A DNA stretch of 64,000 bases from Rattus norvegicus. Its lineage: Eukaryota > Chordata > Mammalia > Rodentia > Muridae. Below, piece after piece: positions 22,375 through 35,099 of the stretch. The notes beneath the pieces were generated by a model, which had not been told where the DNA came from, made no database searches, and worked only from the letters and a program-made list of their open reading frames with translations. The stretch spans positions 43,833,550 through 43,897,549 of the forward strand of contig NC_086036.1 of the NCBI RefSeq assembly GCF_036323735.1, given 5' to 3'. The translations under genes and the position numbers were made by a program. The stretch's first letter is position 1; each line of letters opens with the position of its first letter.

Positions 22375-24635
22375 TTTAAAAGTATTTAAAAACTGGAGGA
22401 CATTGGACATTTTAAAAAAAGTCAAAAGCTAAGATTATTGTGATTTGGCTAGTAGTGACGAGAGCTGTGTAGAGAAAGAGTAACCTGGGTAATAACATGA
22501 CTTCTGGTTTCACAAAATCTTCAAACATCACTTGCCATTTGTCTACATTCCCAAAAGCACGATAAAATAGATTCGATGAAATAATTACCTAAGTTCTTCA
22601 AAAAGGTCATTATTTTCAGGATGCAAAATAAAACAGTTGGGCAGAAGTAATCACTTTTCTGGCATCCTTATTTCAAATATTTTTGTAACTTTGCAACAAT
22701 ATCATTCGTTGTTCTTCCAGGAGATATTTTACATGAAGTGAAAAAAAGGGTTATCAAATAACTTCAAAGGAAAAAAACTCTTGCACCCTAAATTTGGTAT
22801 GAATCCCAAAGGCTTTTATTCTGAACATGCATCTGTACATGGAGAGAAACAGAAGTAAATGATCTCACAATAAGAACACTATTAACTTTAATTCCAGGAG
22901 ACTAAACACCATCTTATAGAACATAATACCATATGGGGGACAGGTAATAGATAGAGTTGATGCATTTACATCCATGAAGGCAAAATACTCATAATACATA
23001 AAATAAAATGTACATTATTTCAGTGATCAATAGAGTATGCAGACTACTCTTATCAACTAGTTGTATGCACTTAAAATGTCCTGATAAATTTAAGATGCAA
23101 ATTACAACCTTTGAAATATTTTGAAGATAAAAATAAAAACTGTGATTGAAACAAAGCATATTTTACAATGACATGTTTCCCATTTTGATAAAATTATGTA
23201 GGAGTTGTTATATTATTTGATCAGATATAACAATCTCATTTTGGAGGAAGTTTTACTTTTTTTCCCTAACTCCTCTTTCTCATTCTTATATTAAAAATAA
23301 TAAAAAAAAACTAAGGATATTTTCTCTCAGGAAAGCACATTTCAATGACTGCACTTGCTAAGAAGAAATTCTTAGCATTCCATACTGAATTGTAACCAGC
23401 TCAAATGTGCACTAGTAGATTCTTACAATTCTCCGTCACTCTCTATGAAGTAGTCCAGCTAAACCACACAGTTGTAGTATGCAAGGTGCTACTGCACTGC
23501 AGGGCTTAGAAAGGATTTTCTTATCTTAACAATGTTGCCTTCACTTGCTCTCCTGATTTTGATCCCTGGAATCCCCTTGGGAAAGATTCCAAACACGTTT
23601 ATTTTTGTCTTCATTTTTTCTTATGAGTTTAAAATAGAATCTTGACTCTGAGAGTTTCTTGTGTATATAATAAAGAGACTTGGAAACATTTCCCTCCAAG
23701 GTTGTAGTTGATTTATAATTTTTAAGGGGAGCTTTAAAAAAAAACTTACCTTGATATTATTAAATTCATACCCATTTCTTGTATCTAAAATGAAAAGCAT
23801 CTGTTGATCTCATTCTTTAGCAATCTTGAGTTATCATATGCAGTCAATTTAATAATTTATAGACATAATTTTGATTCATAGCATATGCATCATAATGCTT
23901 TTATATTATAATCAATTACTGAGGCAGTATAAAGGTATCTTATTATTCTTTCAGCTTTCTAAATAATTTCAATTCAACCCACACAAGAAAACATAACACA
24001 CAGAATGTGAGCTTGACAGCTGAGTTCTGGTTACTTTTGCTTTAGTTGTCAGATTTCTGCATTGTCTCTCTGTCTCAAGATAAATTTTTCTAAAGTGTCA
24101 AAAGAGGTTGAGACCCTATACCGTGTTTCAATAAACTGCCTGATACATCTTACTGTGTGGTGAATAACATTACAGCCTGCTCTGGGCTGGAAGACACTGC
24201 AATTGGACACAGTGACCTCTTTTACAAAAAGGAAATGAAAACAAGGCCCAGCACATCCTCAGCAGGAAGCCTCTGATGGATTTAGTTATCCAGGGTTATT
24301 GCTGTCAACTGGAAATGCCTGGCCGACCTCAATGCAAATCACTGATTCCATTCTTTTAAAAGAAATTAAACAACAACAAGATTTATTCAAGAAAAAAAGC
24401 ATGTGGAAAGGAAAACTGGAAAATGCACATTCATTTTAAGGCATTTCTTTAGCCATACATACTTGCTTGAATTCTATAACCGTAAAAAAATCATACTATG
24501 AAATTCCAAGTAAAAGAAGGTTTTTGATTTGTTCCAGGAAAGGAAAAGATATAATTTTGTAATCTGTGGATTTAAAATCCTAAAATGAGGACTGGAGCTA
24601 ACTGGAAAAATTAAAATTGTCTACAATTAAATTTT
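22374..24635. other. Unique non-coding DNA
   Basis: No repeat family recognised. 24170-24350 is more GC-balanced and free of simple repeats; it could be conserved non-coding DNA but this is a guess. A weak minus-strand exon-like segment (23750-23784) is described under findings. Confidence 0.45.
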
Positions 24636-24639
24636 ACTT

Positions 24640-24795
24640 TATTTTTTTGTTGTTGCAGTTTCAGTTTTGAGGAGACCAGATTTTGTTCTATGGTGCTGCT
24701 TGGTATTGGGATGACAATTTGTATAGCAGATCGGCTTCATATTGGTCATCCTCCTGCCTGAGATTATAGGACTCTGGAACTACAGCTATCTTAGA
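24640..24795 (-). mobile_element. Old B1-type SINE
   Basis: Reverse complement of a diverged 7SL-derived element: a T-rich tail, then GAGGAGACCAGATTTTGTTC, a TATAGCAGATCGGCTTCATA-like block, CATCCTCCTGCCTGAGATTA and TAGGACTCTGGAACTACAG. The block order fits B1 or its proto form. Confidence 0.6.
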
Positions 24796-25246
24796 GTTTA
24801 ATACTGATGTTAAACTTTGTGTGCAGGCATAGGAGTTATATCTTCACTTACTGTGTGTATATGTGATTTTTTTCTTTTATGGTTAGAGAAAAGGGTTCAG
24901 AAAAAGGCAGATAACAGAGTCACAGACAGTCCCTTCTCTCACTGTTAAAAGTCCTATAAGAAAACCAAGATACACAACCAAAACAGATATGCAGAGTGCC
25001 TCAGACCCATGTAGTCTCTGTGGTTGGCAGTTCCCATGAGCCCAGGTTAGCTGATTCAGGGTGTTTCCTGAAGTGTCCTTGCCACCTCTGGTTCCTACAT
25101 TCCATCTTCCTCGCTTCAGCGCAAACGCCTGAGCTCTGCCTAATGCTTGCCTGTGGATCTCTGCATCCGCCAGCTCTGATGACGTTAATGCTAGGCTCCT
25201 GTCTAAGAGGATAGCAGAATAGCATTAGAAATCATTTTATTACCTC

Positions 25247-25292
25247 TTCCTTCCTTCATTTCTTCCTTCCTCCCTCCTTCCTTCCCTCTCTT
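25247..25292. repeat. (TTCC)n tract
   Basis: Imperfect TTCC/TCCC repeats inside the old L1 3' UTR. Confidence 0.9.
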
Positions 25293-27815
25293 CATTTATT
25301 CACTCCTTCACTAGTTTGTTTGTTTGTTTTTTAACTTCTGATCATGCTGGGAACTATCCCTAAGTGTCTGGGTTCTCAAGCCTCTGGTTCCTGGCCTTTC
25401 AAGTAGTGTCAGGGGTGGGATCCCTCTAGACCAAAACTAGTCATTCGTTGGCCACTTCACCAATTTCAGGGCCACCTTTGCCCCAGCATATCTTGCAGGC
25501 AGGCAGGAAAAATTGGAATCCAAAGGTTCTGTGACTGGGTTGATGTCCCAATCCCTCCACTGGAAGTCTGACTTAATTATGGAGATGACTGGTTCAGACT
25601 CTTTAAACTCACACTTACTAGGAGTCTTAGCTAGAGTAACCCTTGTAGACTTCATTGATTTTCTATTGCACTGGGTTTTTATCTCATTCGCAAAATACAC
25701 CCCTCAATTCCCATCACCGGCCCCTTCATTCATTGACAACCCTGCCCGTACCCACCCAGCCTCAGTCATCCACTATCTCTATGTTATTTCCCTTCCTAGG
25801 AAGATTCATATGTTCCCAACTTGAGTCATCCTTGTTAATTAAACTCTCCAGGTGTGGATTGTACTTGACTATCCTTTAGTTTACTTATAAGTAGATAGAT
25901 ACATAACATGTTTGCTCTTCTGGGTCTAGATTACGTCACTCAGGATAATTTTTTTCTTGACTGCAAATTTTATGATGTTATTTTTTTAAGAGCTGAGTAA
26001 TGCTCCCTGGTGCTAAAATGTAGCACATTTTCTTTAACCATCCCTTGCTCAAGGGACATCCAGATGTTTCCAGTTTTTGGCTATTGTGAATCAATCCTCT
26101 TATGAACTTACTTGAGCCAGTGTCCTTGTGATAGGATTGTCTTTCGGGATTAGTATAGCTGGGTCTTGATGTAGATATATTTATTTCTGAGAAGCCACCA
26201 CATTGATTTCAAAAGTGGTTATACAAGTTTTCATTACCAACAGTGGGGAGCATTCCTCTTGTTGCTTATCTTCACCAGCACGAACTATCACTTGTGTTTT
26301 TGATCTTAGTCATTCTGACAGGTATAAACCATATTGATTTGCATATCCCTGATAACCATGGACCTGAATATTTGTTTAAGTGCTTCTTGATCATTTGAAA
26401 TTCTTCTGTTGAGAATTCTTTCTTTAAATTTTTACCACATTCTTTTTAAAAGTTAGTTTATTTGGTTTCTTGATGTCTAGTTTCTGGAATTCTTCAAATG
26501 TTTTAGAAATCAACCTTCTGTCAGATGTGGAGTAGATGAATGTTTTTTCCCATTCTAAGGCTACCTTTTTGTCTTATTGAATGGTGTGCTAGACCACTGA
26601 GGAGCTTTTCAGTTTTTATGAGGCCTTGCTTATTAATTGTCCATCTTTGTTCCTGCACTATTAGTGTTCTGTTCAGGAAGTTGTTTCTTTTGTAAAGGTG
26701 CTCAAGGTGATTTCTCATTTTAATTTCTATTAGAATCAGTGTATTTTATATTGAGTTCTTTGATCCACTTGGACATTAGTTTTGTGAAGGGTGATTTATT
26801 GATCTGAATATATTACTATTCTTCTGCATACTAAAATACAGTTTGACCAACACCATTTTTTGAAGATGTTTCTTTTCTTCTACTGTGTAATTCTAGATTT
26901 GTTTTCAAAAATCAGGTGTCCATCAATGTGAAGATTTATATATGGAACTTTTATTCAAGTTCATTAATCAAATGTTCTGTTTTTATACAAATACCATGCA
27001 GTTTTTATTAGTACAGCTCTTAGTAATGCTTGAAATAAGTGAATAAGATTGATTTTAGCTAGCCAGAGATTTTGGTTTTCTTTTTTTTTCTCCATTTTTA
27101 TTAAATTGGGTATATCTTATTTACATTTCAATTGTTATTCCCTTTCCCGGTTTCCAGGCCAACATCCCCCTAAACCCCCCAACTACCCTTCTATATTGGT
27201 GTTCCCCTCCCTATTCTCCTCCCATTACTGCCCTCCCCCCAACAAACACATTCACTGGGGGTTCACTCTTGGCAGGACGAAGGGCTTCCCCTACCACTGG
27301 TGCTCTTACTAGGCTATTCATTGCTACCTATGCAGTTGGAGCCCAGGGGCAGTCCATGTATAGTCTTTGGGTAGTGGCTTAGTCCCTGGAAGCTCTGGTT
27401 GTTTGGCTTTGTTGTTCATATGGAGTTTCAAGCCACTTCAAGTTCTTTCAGTCCTTTCTCTGAATTCTTCAACGAGGGTCCCGTTCTCAGTTCAGTGGAT
27501 TGCTACTGGCATTCGCCTATGTATTTGCTGTATTCCGGCTGTGTCTGTCAGGAGATATCTACATCCGGTTCCTGTCAGCCTGCACTTCTTTGCTTCATCC
27601 ATCTTATCTAGTTTGGTGGCTGTATATGTATGGACCACATGTGGGGCAGGCTCTGAATGGGTGTTCCTTCAGCCTCTGTTCTAAACATTGCCACCCAATT
27701 CCCTCCCAAGGGTATTCTTCATCCCCTTTTAAAAAAGGAATGAAGCATTCACATTTTGGTCATCCTTCTTGAGTTTCATGTGTTCTGTGCATCTAGGGTA
27801 ATTCAAGAATTTGGG

Positions 27816-30800
27816 CTAATATCCACTTATCAGTGAGTGCATACCATGTGTGTTTTCCTTTGGTTGTGTTACCTCACTCAGGATGATATTTGCCAGTTTC
27901 CTCCATTTGCCTATGGATTTCATAAAGTCATTGTTTTTGATAGCTGAGTAGTATTCCATTGTGTATATGTACCACATTTTCTGTATCCATTCCTCTGTTG
28001 AAGGACATCTGGGTTCTTTCCAGCTTCTGGCTATTATAAATAAGGCCGCTATGAACATAGTGGAGCATATGTCTTTGATACTTGTTGGGTATGTTTTGGG
28101 TATATGCCAAGGAGAGGTATATCTGGGTCCTTAGGTAATGCAATGTCCAATTTTCTGAGGAACCTGCAGAATGATTTCCAAAATGGTTGTACCAGTCTGC
28201 AATCTCACCAAAAATGGAGTAGTGTTGCTCTTTCTCCATATCCTTGCCAGCATCTGTTTTCACCAGAGTTTTTAATCTTAGCCATTCTGAATGGTGTGAT
28301 GTGGAATCTCAGGGTTGTTTTGATTTGCATTTCCCTTATGACTAAAGATGTTGAACATTTCTTTAGGTGTTTCTCAGCCATTTGGCATTCCTCAGCTGTG
28401 AATTCTTTCTTTAGCTCTGAACCCCAATTTTAAATAGGGTTATTTGACTCCCTTCAGTCTGACTTCATGAGTTCTTTGTATATTTTTGATAAAAGCCATC
28501 TATCAGTTATAGGATTGGCAAAGATATTTTCCCAATATGTTGGTTGCTGTACTGTCCTAACAAAAGTATCCTTTGCCTTACAGAAGCTTTGTAGTTTATG
28601 AGATCCCATTTGACGATTCTTGATCTTAGAGCATAAGCCATTGGTGTTTTGTTCAGGAAATTTTCTCCAGTGCTCATGTGCTCGATATTCTCTCCCACCT
28701 TTTCTTCTATTAGCTTGAGTGTATCTGGTTTGATGTGGAGGTCGTTGATCCACTTGGACTTAAGCTTTGTACAGGGTGATAAGAATGGTTCGATCTTCAT
28801 TCTTCTACATGCTGACCTCCAGTTGAACCAGCACCATTTACTGAAAATGATATCTTTTTTCCATTGAATGGTTTTGGCTCCTTTGTCAAAATCAAGTGAC
28901 CATAGGTGTGTGGGTTCATTTCTGGGTCTTCAATTCTATTCCACTGGTCTATCTTTCAGTCTATGTACCAATACCATATGGTTTTTATCACTATCACTCT
29001 GCATTACTACTTGAGTTCAGGGATATTGATTCCCCAGACGTCCTTTTATAGTTGAGGATAATTTAAGCCATTCTGGTGGGTTTTCTGTTATTCCAGATGA
29101 ATTTGCAAATTGTTCTGTCAAACTCTATGAAGAATTGTTTTGGAATTTTGATGTGGATTTTATTGAATCTGTTAATCGCTTTTGGTAAAAAGGCCATTTT
29201 TACTATATTAATCCTGCCAATCCGTGAGCATGGGAGATTTTTCCATCTTCTCAGGTCTTCTTCAATTTATTTCTTCAGGGGCTTGAAGTTCCTATCATAC
29301 AGATCTTTCACTTGCTTGGTTAAAGTCACACCCAGGCATTTTATATCATTTGGGACTCTTATGAAGGGTGTCATTTCCCTAATTTCTTTCTTGGCTGTTT
29401 TCTTTTTTGTGTAGAGGAAGGTTAGTGATTTATTTGAGTTAATTTTCTACCCAGCCACTTTGCTGAAGGTGTTTATCAGGTTTAGTAGTTCTCTGGTGGA
29501 ACTTTGGGGATCACTTAAACATACTATCATATCATCTGCAAATAGTGATATTTTGACTTCTTCCTTTCCAATCTGTATCCCTTTGATCTCCTTTTGTTGT
29601 CTGATTGCTCTGGCTAGGACTTCGAGAACTGTATTGAATAAGTAGGGAGAGATTGGGCAGCCTTGTCTAGTCCCTGATTTTAGTAGGATTGCTTCAAGTT
29701 TCTATCCATTTAGTTTAATATTGTCTTCTGGTTTGCTCTATATGGCTTTTACTATGTTAAGGTATGGGCCTTGAATTCCTTTTTATTCCAGGACTTTTAT
29801 CATGAAGGGGTGTTGGTCAAATGCTTTCTCAGCATCTAGTGAAATGATCATGTGGTTTTTATCTTTCAGTTTGTTTATGTAGTGGATTACATTGATAGTT
29901 TTCCATATATTAAACCATCCCTGCATACCTGGAATGAAGCTTACTTGACCATGATGGGTGATGGTTTTGATGTGCTCTTGGAATCGGTTTGCAAGAATTT
30001 TATTGAGTATTTTTGCATCGATAGTCATAAGGGAAATTGGTCTGAAGTTCTCTTTCTTTGTTGGGTCTTTGTGTGGTTAAAGTATAAGAGTAATTGTCAC
30101 TTCATGGAAGGAATTCGGTAGTGCTCCATCTGTTTCAATTTTGTGGAATAGTTTGGATTGTATTGGTATGAGGTCTTCTATGAAGGTCTGACAGAATTCT
30201 GCACTGAACCCATCTGGACCTGAGCTCTTTTTGGTTGGGAGATTTTTAATGACTGCTTCTATTTCTTTAGGAGTTATGGGATGTTTAATTGGTTTATCTG
30301 TTCCTGATTTAACTTCGGTATCTGGTATCTGTCTAGGAAATTGTCCATTTCCTCCAGATTTTCAAGTTTTGTTGAATATAGGCTTTTGTAGTATGATCTG
30401 ATGACTTTTTAAATTTCCTCTGACTCTGTTGTTATGTCTCCCTTTTCATTTCTGATTTTGTCAATTTGAACACACTCTCTGTGTCCTCTGGTTAGTCTGG
30501 CTAAGGGTTTATCTATCTTGTTGATCTATCTTTCTCACAGAACAAGCTTTTGGTTCTGTTGATTCTTTCTATGGTCCTTTTTGTTTCTACTTGGTTGATT
30601 TCAGCTCTGAGTTTGATTATTTCCTGCCTTCTACTCCTCCTGGGTGTATTTGCTTCTTTTTGTTCTAGAGCTTTTAGGTGTGCTGTCAAGCTGCTACATA
30701 TGCTCTCTCCTGTTTCTTTCTGCAGGCACTCAGAGCTATGAGTTTTCCTCTCACAGCTTTCATTGTGTCCCATAAGTTTGACCAGGTTATCATTGAGTAG

Positions 30801-31614
30801 AGCATTGTTCAACTTCCATGTGTATGTGGGCATTCTTTCCTTATTGTTATTGAAGACCAGCTTTAGCCATGATGGTCTGAAAGGACGCATGGGATTATTT
30901 CTATCTTTCTGTTGAGGCCTGTTTTATGACCGATTATACGGTCAATTTGGGAGAAAGTACCAAGAGGTGGTGAGAAAAAGGTATATCCTTTTGTCTTAGG
31001 ATAAAATGTTCTATAAATATCTGTTCAATCCATTTGGTTCATGACTTCTCAGAGTCTCTCTATGTCTCTGTTTAATTTCTGTTTCCATGATCTGTCCACT
31101 GATGAGAGTGGGGTGTTGAAGTCTCCTACTATTATTGTGTGAGGTGCAATGTGTGTTTTGAGCTTTAGTAAGGTTTCTTTTACGTTTGTAGGTGCCCTTT
31201 TATTTGGGGCATAGATATTTAGGATTGAGAGTTCATCTTGGTGGATTTTTCCTTTGATGAATATGATATATACTTCCTTATTGTTCTTGATGACTTTTAG
31301 TTGAAAATCGATTTTATTCAATATTAGAATGGCTACTCCAGCTTTCTTCTTCCGACCATTTGCTTGGAAAGTTGTTTTCTAGTCTTTTACTCTGAGGTAG
31401 TGTCTGTCTTTGTCTCTGAGGTGTGTTTCCGGTAGACAACAAAAGCTGGGATCTCATTACTTATCCAGTTTGTTAATCTGTGTCTTTCTTTTGGTAAATT
31501 GGGTCCATTGTTGTTGAGAGATATTAAGGAATAGTGATTGTTGTTTCCTGTTATATTCGTATTTGGATGTGAGATTATGTTTGTGTGCTTGTCTTCTCTT
31601 TTGTTTTGTTGCAA
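27816..31614 (-). pseudogene. LINE-1 ORF2 pseudogene (endonuclease + reverse transcriptase)
   Basis: Antisense ORF2 of near-normal span (about 1,265 codons) but split among many short open pieces. The N-terminal endonuclease start is in 31387-31614 (SLISLNNNG region). The endonuclease GDFN motif is in 31049-31321. RT motif A (SLDAEKAFD) is in 29783-30028. The RT catalytic LFADDM motif is encoded at about 29525-29545. The C-terminus (TMEYYSAIKNN and the end MHSLISGY) is in 27816-28058. Frameshifts and stops separate all of these, so no active protein can be made. L1 ORF2 normally nicks target DNA and copies L1 RNA in the nucleus. Confidence 0.92.
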
Positions 31615-31639
31615 AACGATTCGTTTCTGGCTTTTTCTA

Positions 31640-32691
31640 GGGTGTAGCTTGCCTCCTTGTGTTGGGCTTTACCATTTATTATCCTTTGTAGTGCTGGATT
31701 TGTAGAAAGATATTGTGTAAATTTGGTTTTGTCATGGAATATCTTGGTTTCTTCATCTATGTTAATTGAGGGTTTTACTGGATACAGTAACCTGGGCTGG
31801 CATTTGTGTTCTCTTAGGGTCTGTATGACATCTGTCCAGGATTGTCTGGCTTTCATAGTCTCTGGTGAGAAGTCTAGTGCAATTCTGATCTGCCTTTATA
31901 TGTTACTTGACCTTTTTCCCTTACTGCTTTTAATATTCTTTCTTTGTTTTGTGCATTTGGTGTTTTGACTATTATGTGACGGGAGGTGTTTCTTTTCTGG
32001 TCCAATCTGTTTGGAGTTCTGTAGGCTTCCTGTATGTTTATGGGCATCTCTTTCTTTAGGTTAGGGAAGCTTTCTTCTATGATTTTTTTGGAGATATTTA
32101 CTGGTCCTTTGAGCTGGGTGTCTTCACTCTCTTCTATACCTATTATCCTTAGGTTTGATCTTCTCATTGTGTCCTGGATTTCCTGTATGTTTTGAACCAG
32201 TAGCTTTTTCCGTTTTACATTATCTTTAACAGTTGAGTCGATGATTTCTTTGGAATCTTCTGCTCCTGAAATTCTCTCTTCTATCTCGTGCATTCTGTGA
32301 TGATGCTTGTATCTACAGCTCTTTGTCTCTTCCTTTGGTTTTCTATATCCAGGGTTGTCTCCCTTTGTTCTTCCTTTATTGCTTCTATTTCCATTTTTAA
32401 TTCTTTCACCTGTTTGATTGTATTTTCCTGTAATTCTTTCAGGAATTTTTGCATTTCCTCTCTATAGGCTTCTGCTCATTTATTTATGTTTTCTTGCATT
32501 TCTCTAAGGGAGATCTTTATGTCTTTCTGGAAGTCCTCCATCATCATGATCAAATGTGATTTTAAATCTAGATTTTTCTTTTCTGGTGTGTTTGGATATT
32601 GAGTGTTTGCTTTGGTGGGAGGATTGTCCTCCGATGATGCCATGTAGTGTTGGTTTCTGTTGCTTGGGTTCCTGTGCTTGCCTCTTGCCAT
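31640..32691 (-). pseudogene. LINE-1 ORF1 pseudogene (RNA-binding protein)
   Basis: Begins at the ATG at 32689-32691 (MARGKHRNPSNRNQ, the usual rat ORF1 start). The N-terminal piece spans 32476-32691. A stop near 32476 separates it from the coiled-coil and RRM part (31874-32293, with RIIGIEESEDTQ and HIIVKTP). The C-terminal domain is in 31575-31856 (SWTDVIQTLREHKCQPRLLY). At least one stop and one frameshift break it. ORF1 protein normally trimerises and coats L1 RNA. Confidence 0.92.
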
Positions 32692-32699
32692 CAGGTTTT

Positions 32700-33432
32700 C
32701 TCTGGTGTTACCTTATTCTGCTATTTTTCATAGTGGTTAGACTGTCCTATAGGCCTGTGCGTCAGGAGTGCTGTAGATATGTTTTCCTGTTGTCTTTCAG
32801 CCAGTTATGGGAAAAGAGTGTTCTGCTTTCAGGCATGTAGTTATTCCTGTCTACTGGTCTTCAGCTGTTCCTATGGGCATGTATCCTGAGTCCACTAGGC
32901 AGGTCACTTGGAGCAGAAAAGTTGGTCTTTCCTCTGGTCTCGGGCTTGAAGTCCCTCCTCTGAGCCGTATTTCAGCTCTCCGTGAGTGCAGCAACCAGAA
33001 GGTCCTGCCTAGCCTTCTCTGGGGACCCTGTGCACAGCGGGCCCAGATGGCACTATTTGTTTTCCTCTACAGTCAGAAATGTGGACAGAGAGTATTCTCC
33101 TCTGGCTTCCCAGGCGTGTCTGCCCCCTGAAGGTCTAGCTCTCCTTTGCATGGGTCTTGGGTGCAGGGAGCTGTTTGACCAGGTCCTTCAGATCTGGGCG
33201 GTGTTTGGACCCCAGCATTGAGTGTCCCTATCTTCTTGTTCCCAGAGGCAGGAACAGTTTCCTCTTGGGCCAGGGATGTGGGCAAGGGTGGGCATTACTG
33301 GCCGTCTCTCCTGCCCTGCAAACTCAGGTGTGCCCACCCCTCTGGGTGATGAACTGTCTCTCCCACGGGTTTTGGGAGCAGGGAGCGTGGGCCAGGATTA
33401 GTGAGGTTCGGGCCCCAGCTAGTACTTTTTCT
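32700..33432 (-). promoter_or_regulatory. LINE-1 5' UTR / internal promoter region
   Basis: GC-richer segment directly upstream of ORF1 in element order, at the place and size expected for a rat L1 5' UTR. In active copies this region holds the internal Pol II promoter. No intact regulatory motif can be proven from sequence, and the copy is old enough to have broken ORFs. Confidence 0.7.
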
Positions 33433-34079
33433 TTTAATTAACTAATTTATTTATTTTTATACTCCAGACACCCCCTGACAGTTCTACATCCCATACCTCC
33501 TCCCTGTTCCTTCCCACCATGTCTCCCCAACCCAAGCACCCCACCAGACCTCTAAACTACCTGGGGCCTCCAGTCTCTTGAGGGTTAGGTTCATCTTCTC
33601 TGACTGAACCCAGACCCGGAAGTCCTTTGCTGGATATGTGTTGGAGCCCTCATCTCAGCAGGTGTATGCTGCCTGTTGGTGATCATTCTCCTCTATTCCA
33701 ATTATTCTTAGATTTGGTCTTTTCATTGTGTCCTGAATTTTCTGGATGTTTTGGGTTAGGAGTTTTTTATGTTTTGAATTTTCCTTGACCATTGTGTCAA
33801 GCTCTTCTACAGTATCTTCTATGCCTGTGATTCTCTCTTCAATCTCTTGTATTCTATTTTTGATACCAACAGATCTGTAATTCCTGTCCTCTTTCCTAGG
33901 TTTCCCATTTCCTGGTTTGCCTCCATTTGTGTTTTCTTCATTGTTTCTACTTCCACTTTTCGGTCTTAGATTGCTTTATGCAATTCCTTCACCTGTTTGA
34001 TTGTGTTTCTCAGTTATTTCGTTCTTATCAAATGCTAAGTACAGTGGATCCTCTGGTATGTCTCAGGATATAGCCTCCA
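33433..34079 (-). mobile_element. Internally deleted LINE-1 (middle layer)
   Basis: T-rich start (33433-33460), then an L1 3' UTR of another subfamily (CTGGGGCCTCCAGTCTCTTG, GAACCCAGACCCGGAAGTCC). At about 33690 it joins directly to ORF1 antisense (33690-34020, including the region for QKIQDTMKRPNLRIIG-like residues). Nearly all of ORF2 is missing. It ends at 34079, where the second copy of the 17-bp duplication begins, so it is probably the insertion that created that duplication. Confidence 0.8.
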
Positions 34080-34870
34080 AGATTTTGGTTTTCTTTGTGA
34101 AATCAAGCATTGTTCTTTCAAGTCTGTAAAGAATTTTATTAAAATTTTAATGAAGATAGAGTTGAATCAAGATTGCTCTTGATAAGATGACCATTTTTAC
34201 AATGTTAATCCTAATGATCCATGAGCATGGAAAATCCAACTTTTCCATTTCACTCTTCAAAGATTTTGTTTTTGTTGTTGTTTTTGTGTTGTGGTTGTTA
34301 AAGACTTCTTTCAGTTGCTTGGTTACAAAAAAAATATTTTACATGATGTGTGGCTATTGTGAAGATGTTGCCATATCTCTGATTTCTTTTTCTCCTGACT
34401 GTTTGTATATAGGATGGCCTCTGATCTTTTTTCAGTTAATCTTGTATCCTGACACTTTTAGAAAGGTGTTTATCAGCCATAGAAATTCCCTGGTAGAATT
34501 TTTGGGGTCATTTATATATACTATTATATTACCTGCAAATAATGATACTTTGACTTCTTCCTTTCCATTTTTTCTGATTTGTATCCCCTTGATCTCCTTT
34601 AGTTGTGGTATTGCTAGAACTTCATGTGCTACATTGAGTAAATATGGTGAAAGTGGCCATCCTGTTCTTGTTATGAATTTCAGTGGAATTGCTATGGTTT
34701 TCTCTTTATTTAATTTGATATTGGCTACATGCTTGCTGTAAATTGCCTTAATTATATTTAAGTATGGTCCTTTTATCCCTGACTTCTCCAAAACACTTAT
34801 CATGAAGAGTGTGGATTTGGTCAAAGAATTTTTCGTTATCTAATGAGATAAAGGCCATATGAAAAACTAT

Positions 34871-35099
34871 ATGAAAACCTCTTACTTTTGAAGTAAAATA
34901 TATACAACTATACAATGGATTTAAATGCACTCACTAAATAATAGGTATGTCAATACTTCAACTAGACATTTCATGCCACTTTGTAATAATACCTCCAGTG
35001 TCAGGCAAGAGAGTCTTTGTTGAATCACTGGACAAAGAAGTCACATGGAAATTTCCAAACATCACAGACTGATAACAATAGTTTTGATTTCTACAACCA
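34871..35099. other. Short unique segment
   Basis: Nothing recognised between two L1 elements. Confidence 0.4.

Larger units (their letters stand above)
27084..33432 (-). mobile_element. Near full-length LINE-1 (inner layer), defective
   Basis: About 6.35 kb on the minus strand. In element order from the right: a 5' UTR-like GC-rich segment (33432 down to about 32700), ORF1 (32691 to about 31640), ORF2 (about 31614 to 27816), the 3' UTR (27815 to about 27100) and a poly-T start at 27084. All parts appear in correct order and size for a full element, but both reading frames carry many stops and shifts. It seems to have inserted into the T-rich tail of another L1 (33433-34079). TTTTCTTTT on both sides (27075-27083, 33435-33445 area) could be its own duplication. 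Confidence 0.9.
24985..34870 (-). mobile_element. Old Lx-type LINE-1 split by nested L1s (outer layer)
   Basis: The left part (24985-27083) holds Lx-type 3' UTR (24985-25870) and then the C-terminal part of ORF2 on the minus strand. It stops near 27083 inside ORF2. The same ORF2 continues at 34097 and runs to about 34870, passing the antisense of the RT catalytic block near 34520-34545. The interruption is flanked by a 17-bp direct repeat (27067-27083 and 34080-34096). Coding frames are badly broken. A (TTCC)n run lies at 25247-25292. Confidence 0.88.

Noticed and set aside
25437..25824. Open frames of 87 and 103 codons on opposite strands
   Set aside because: Both lie in the old Lx 3' UTR; non-coding repeat sequence.
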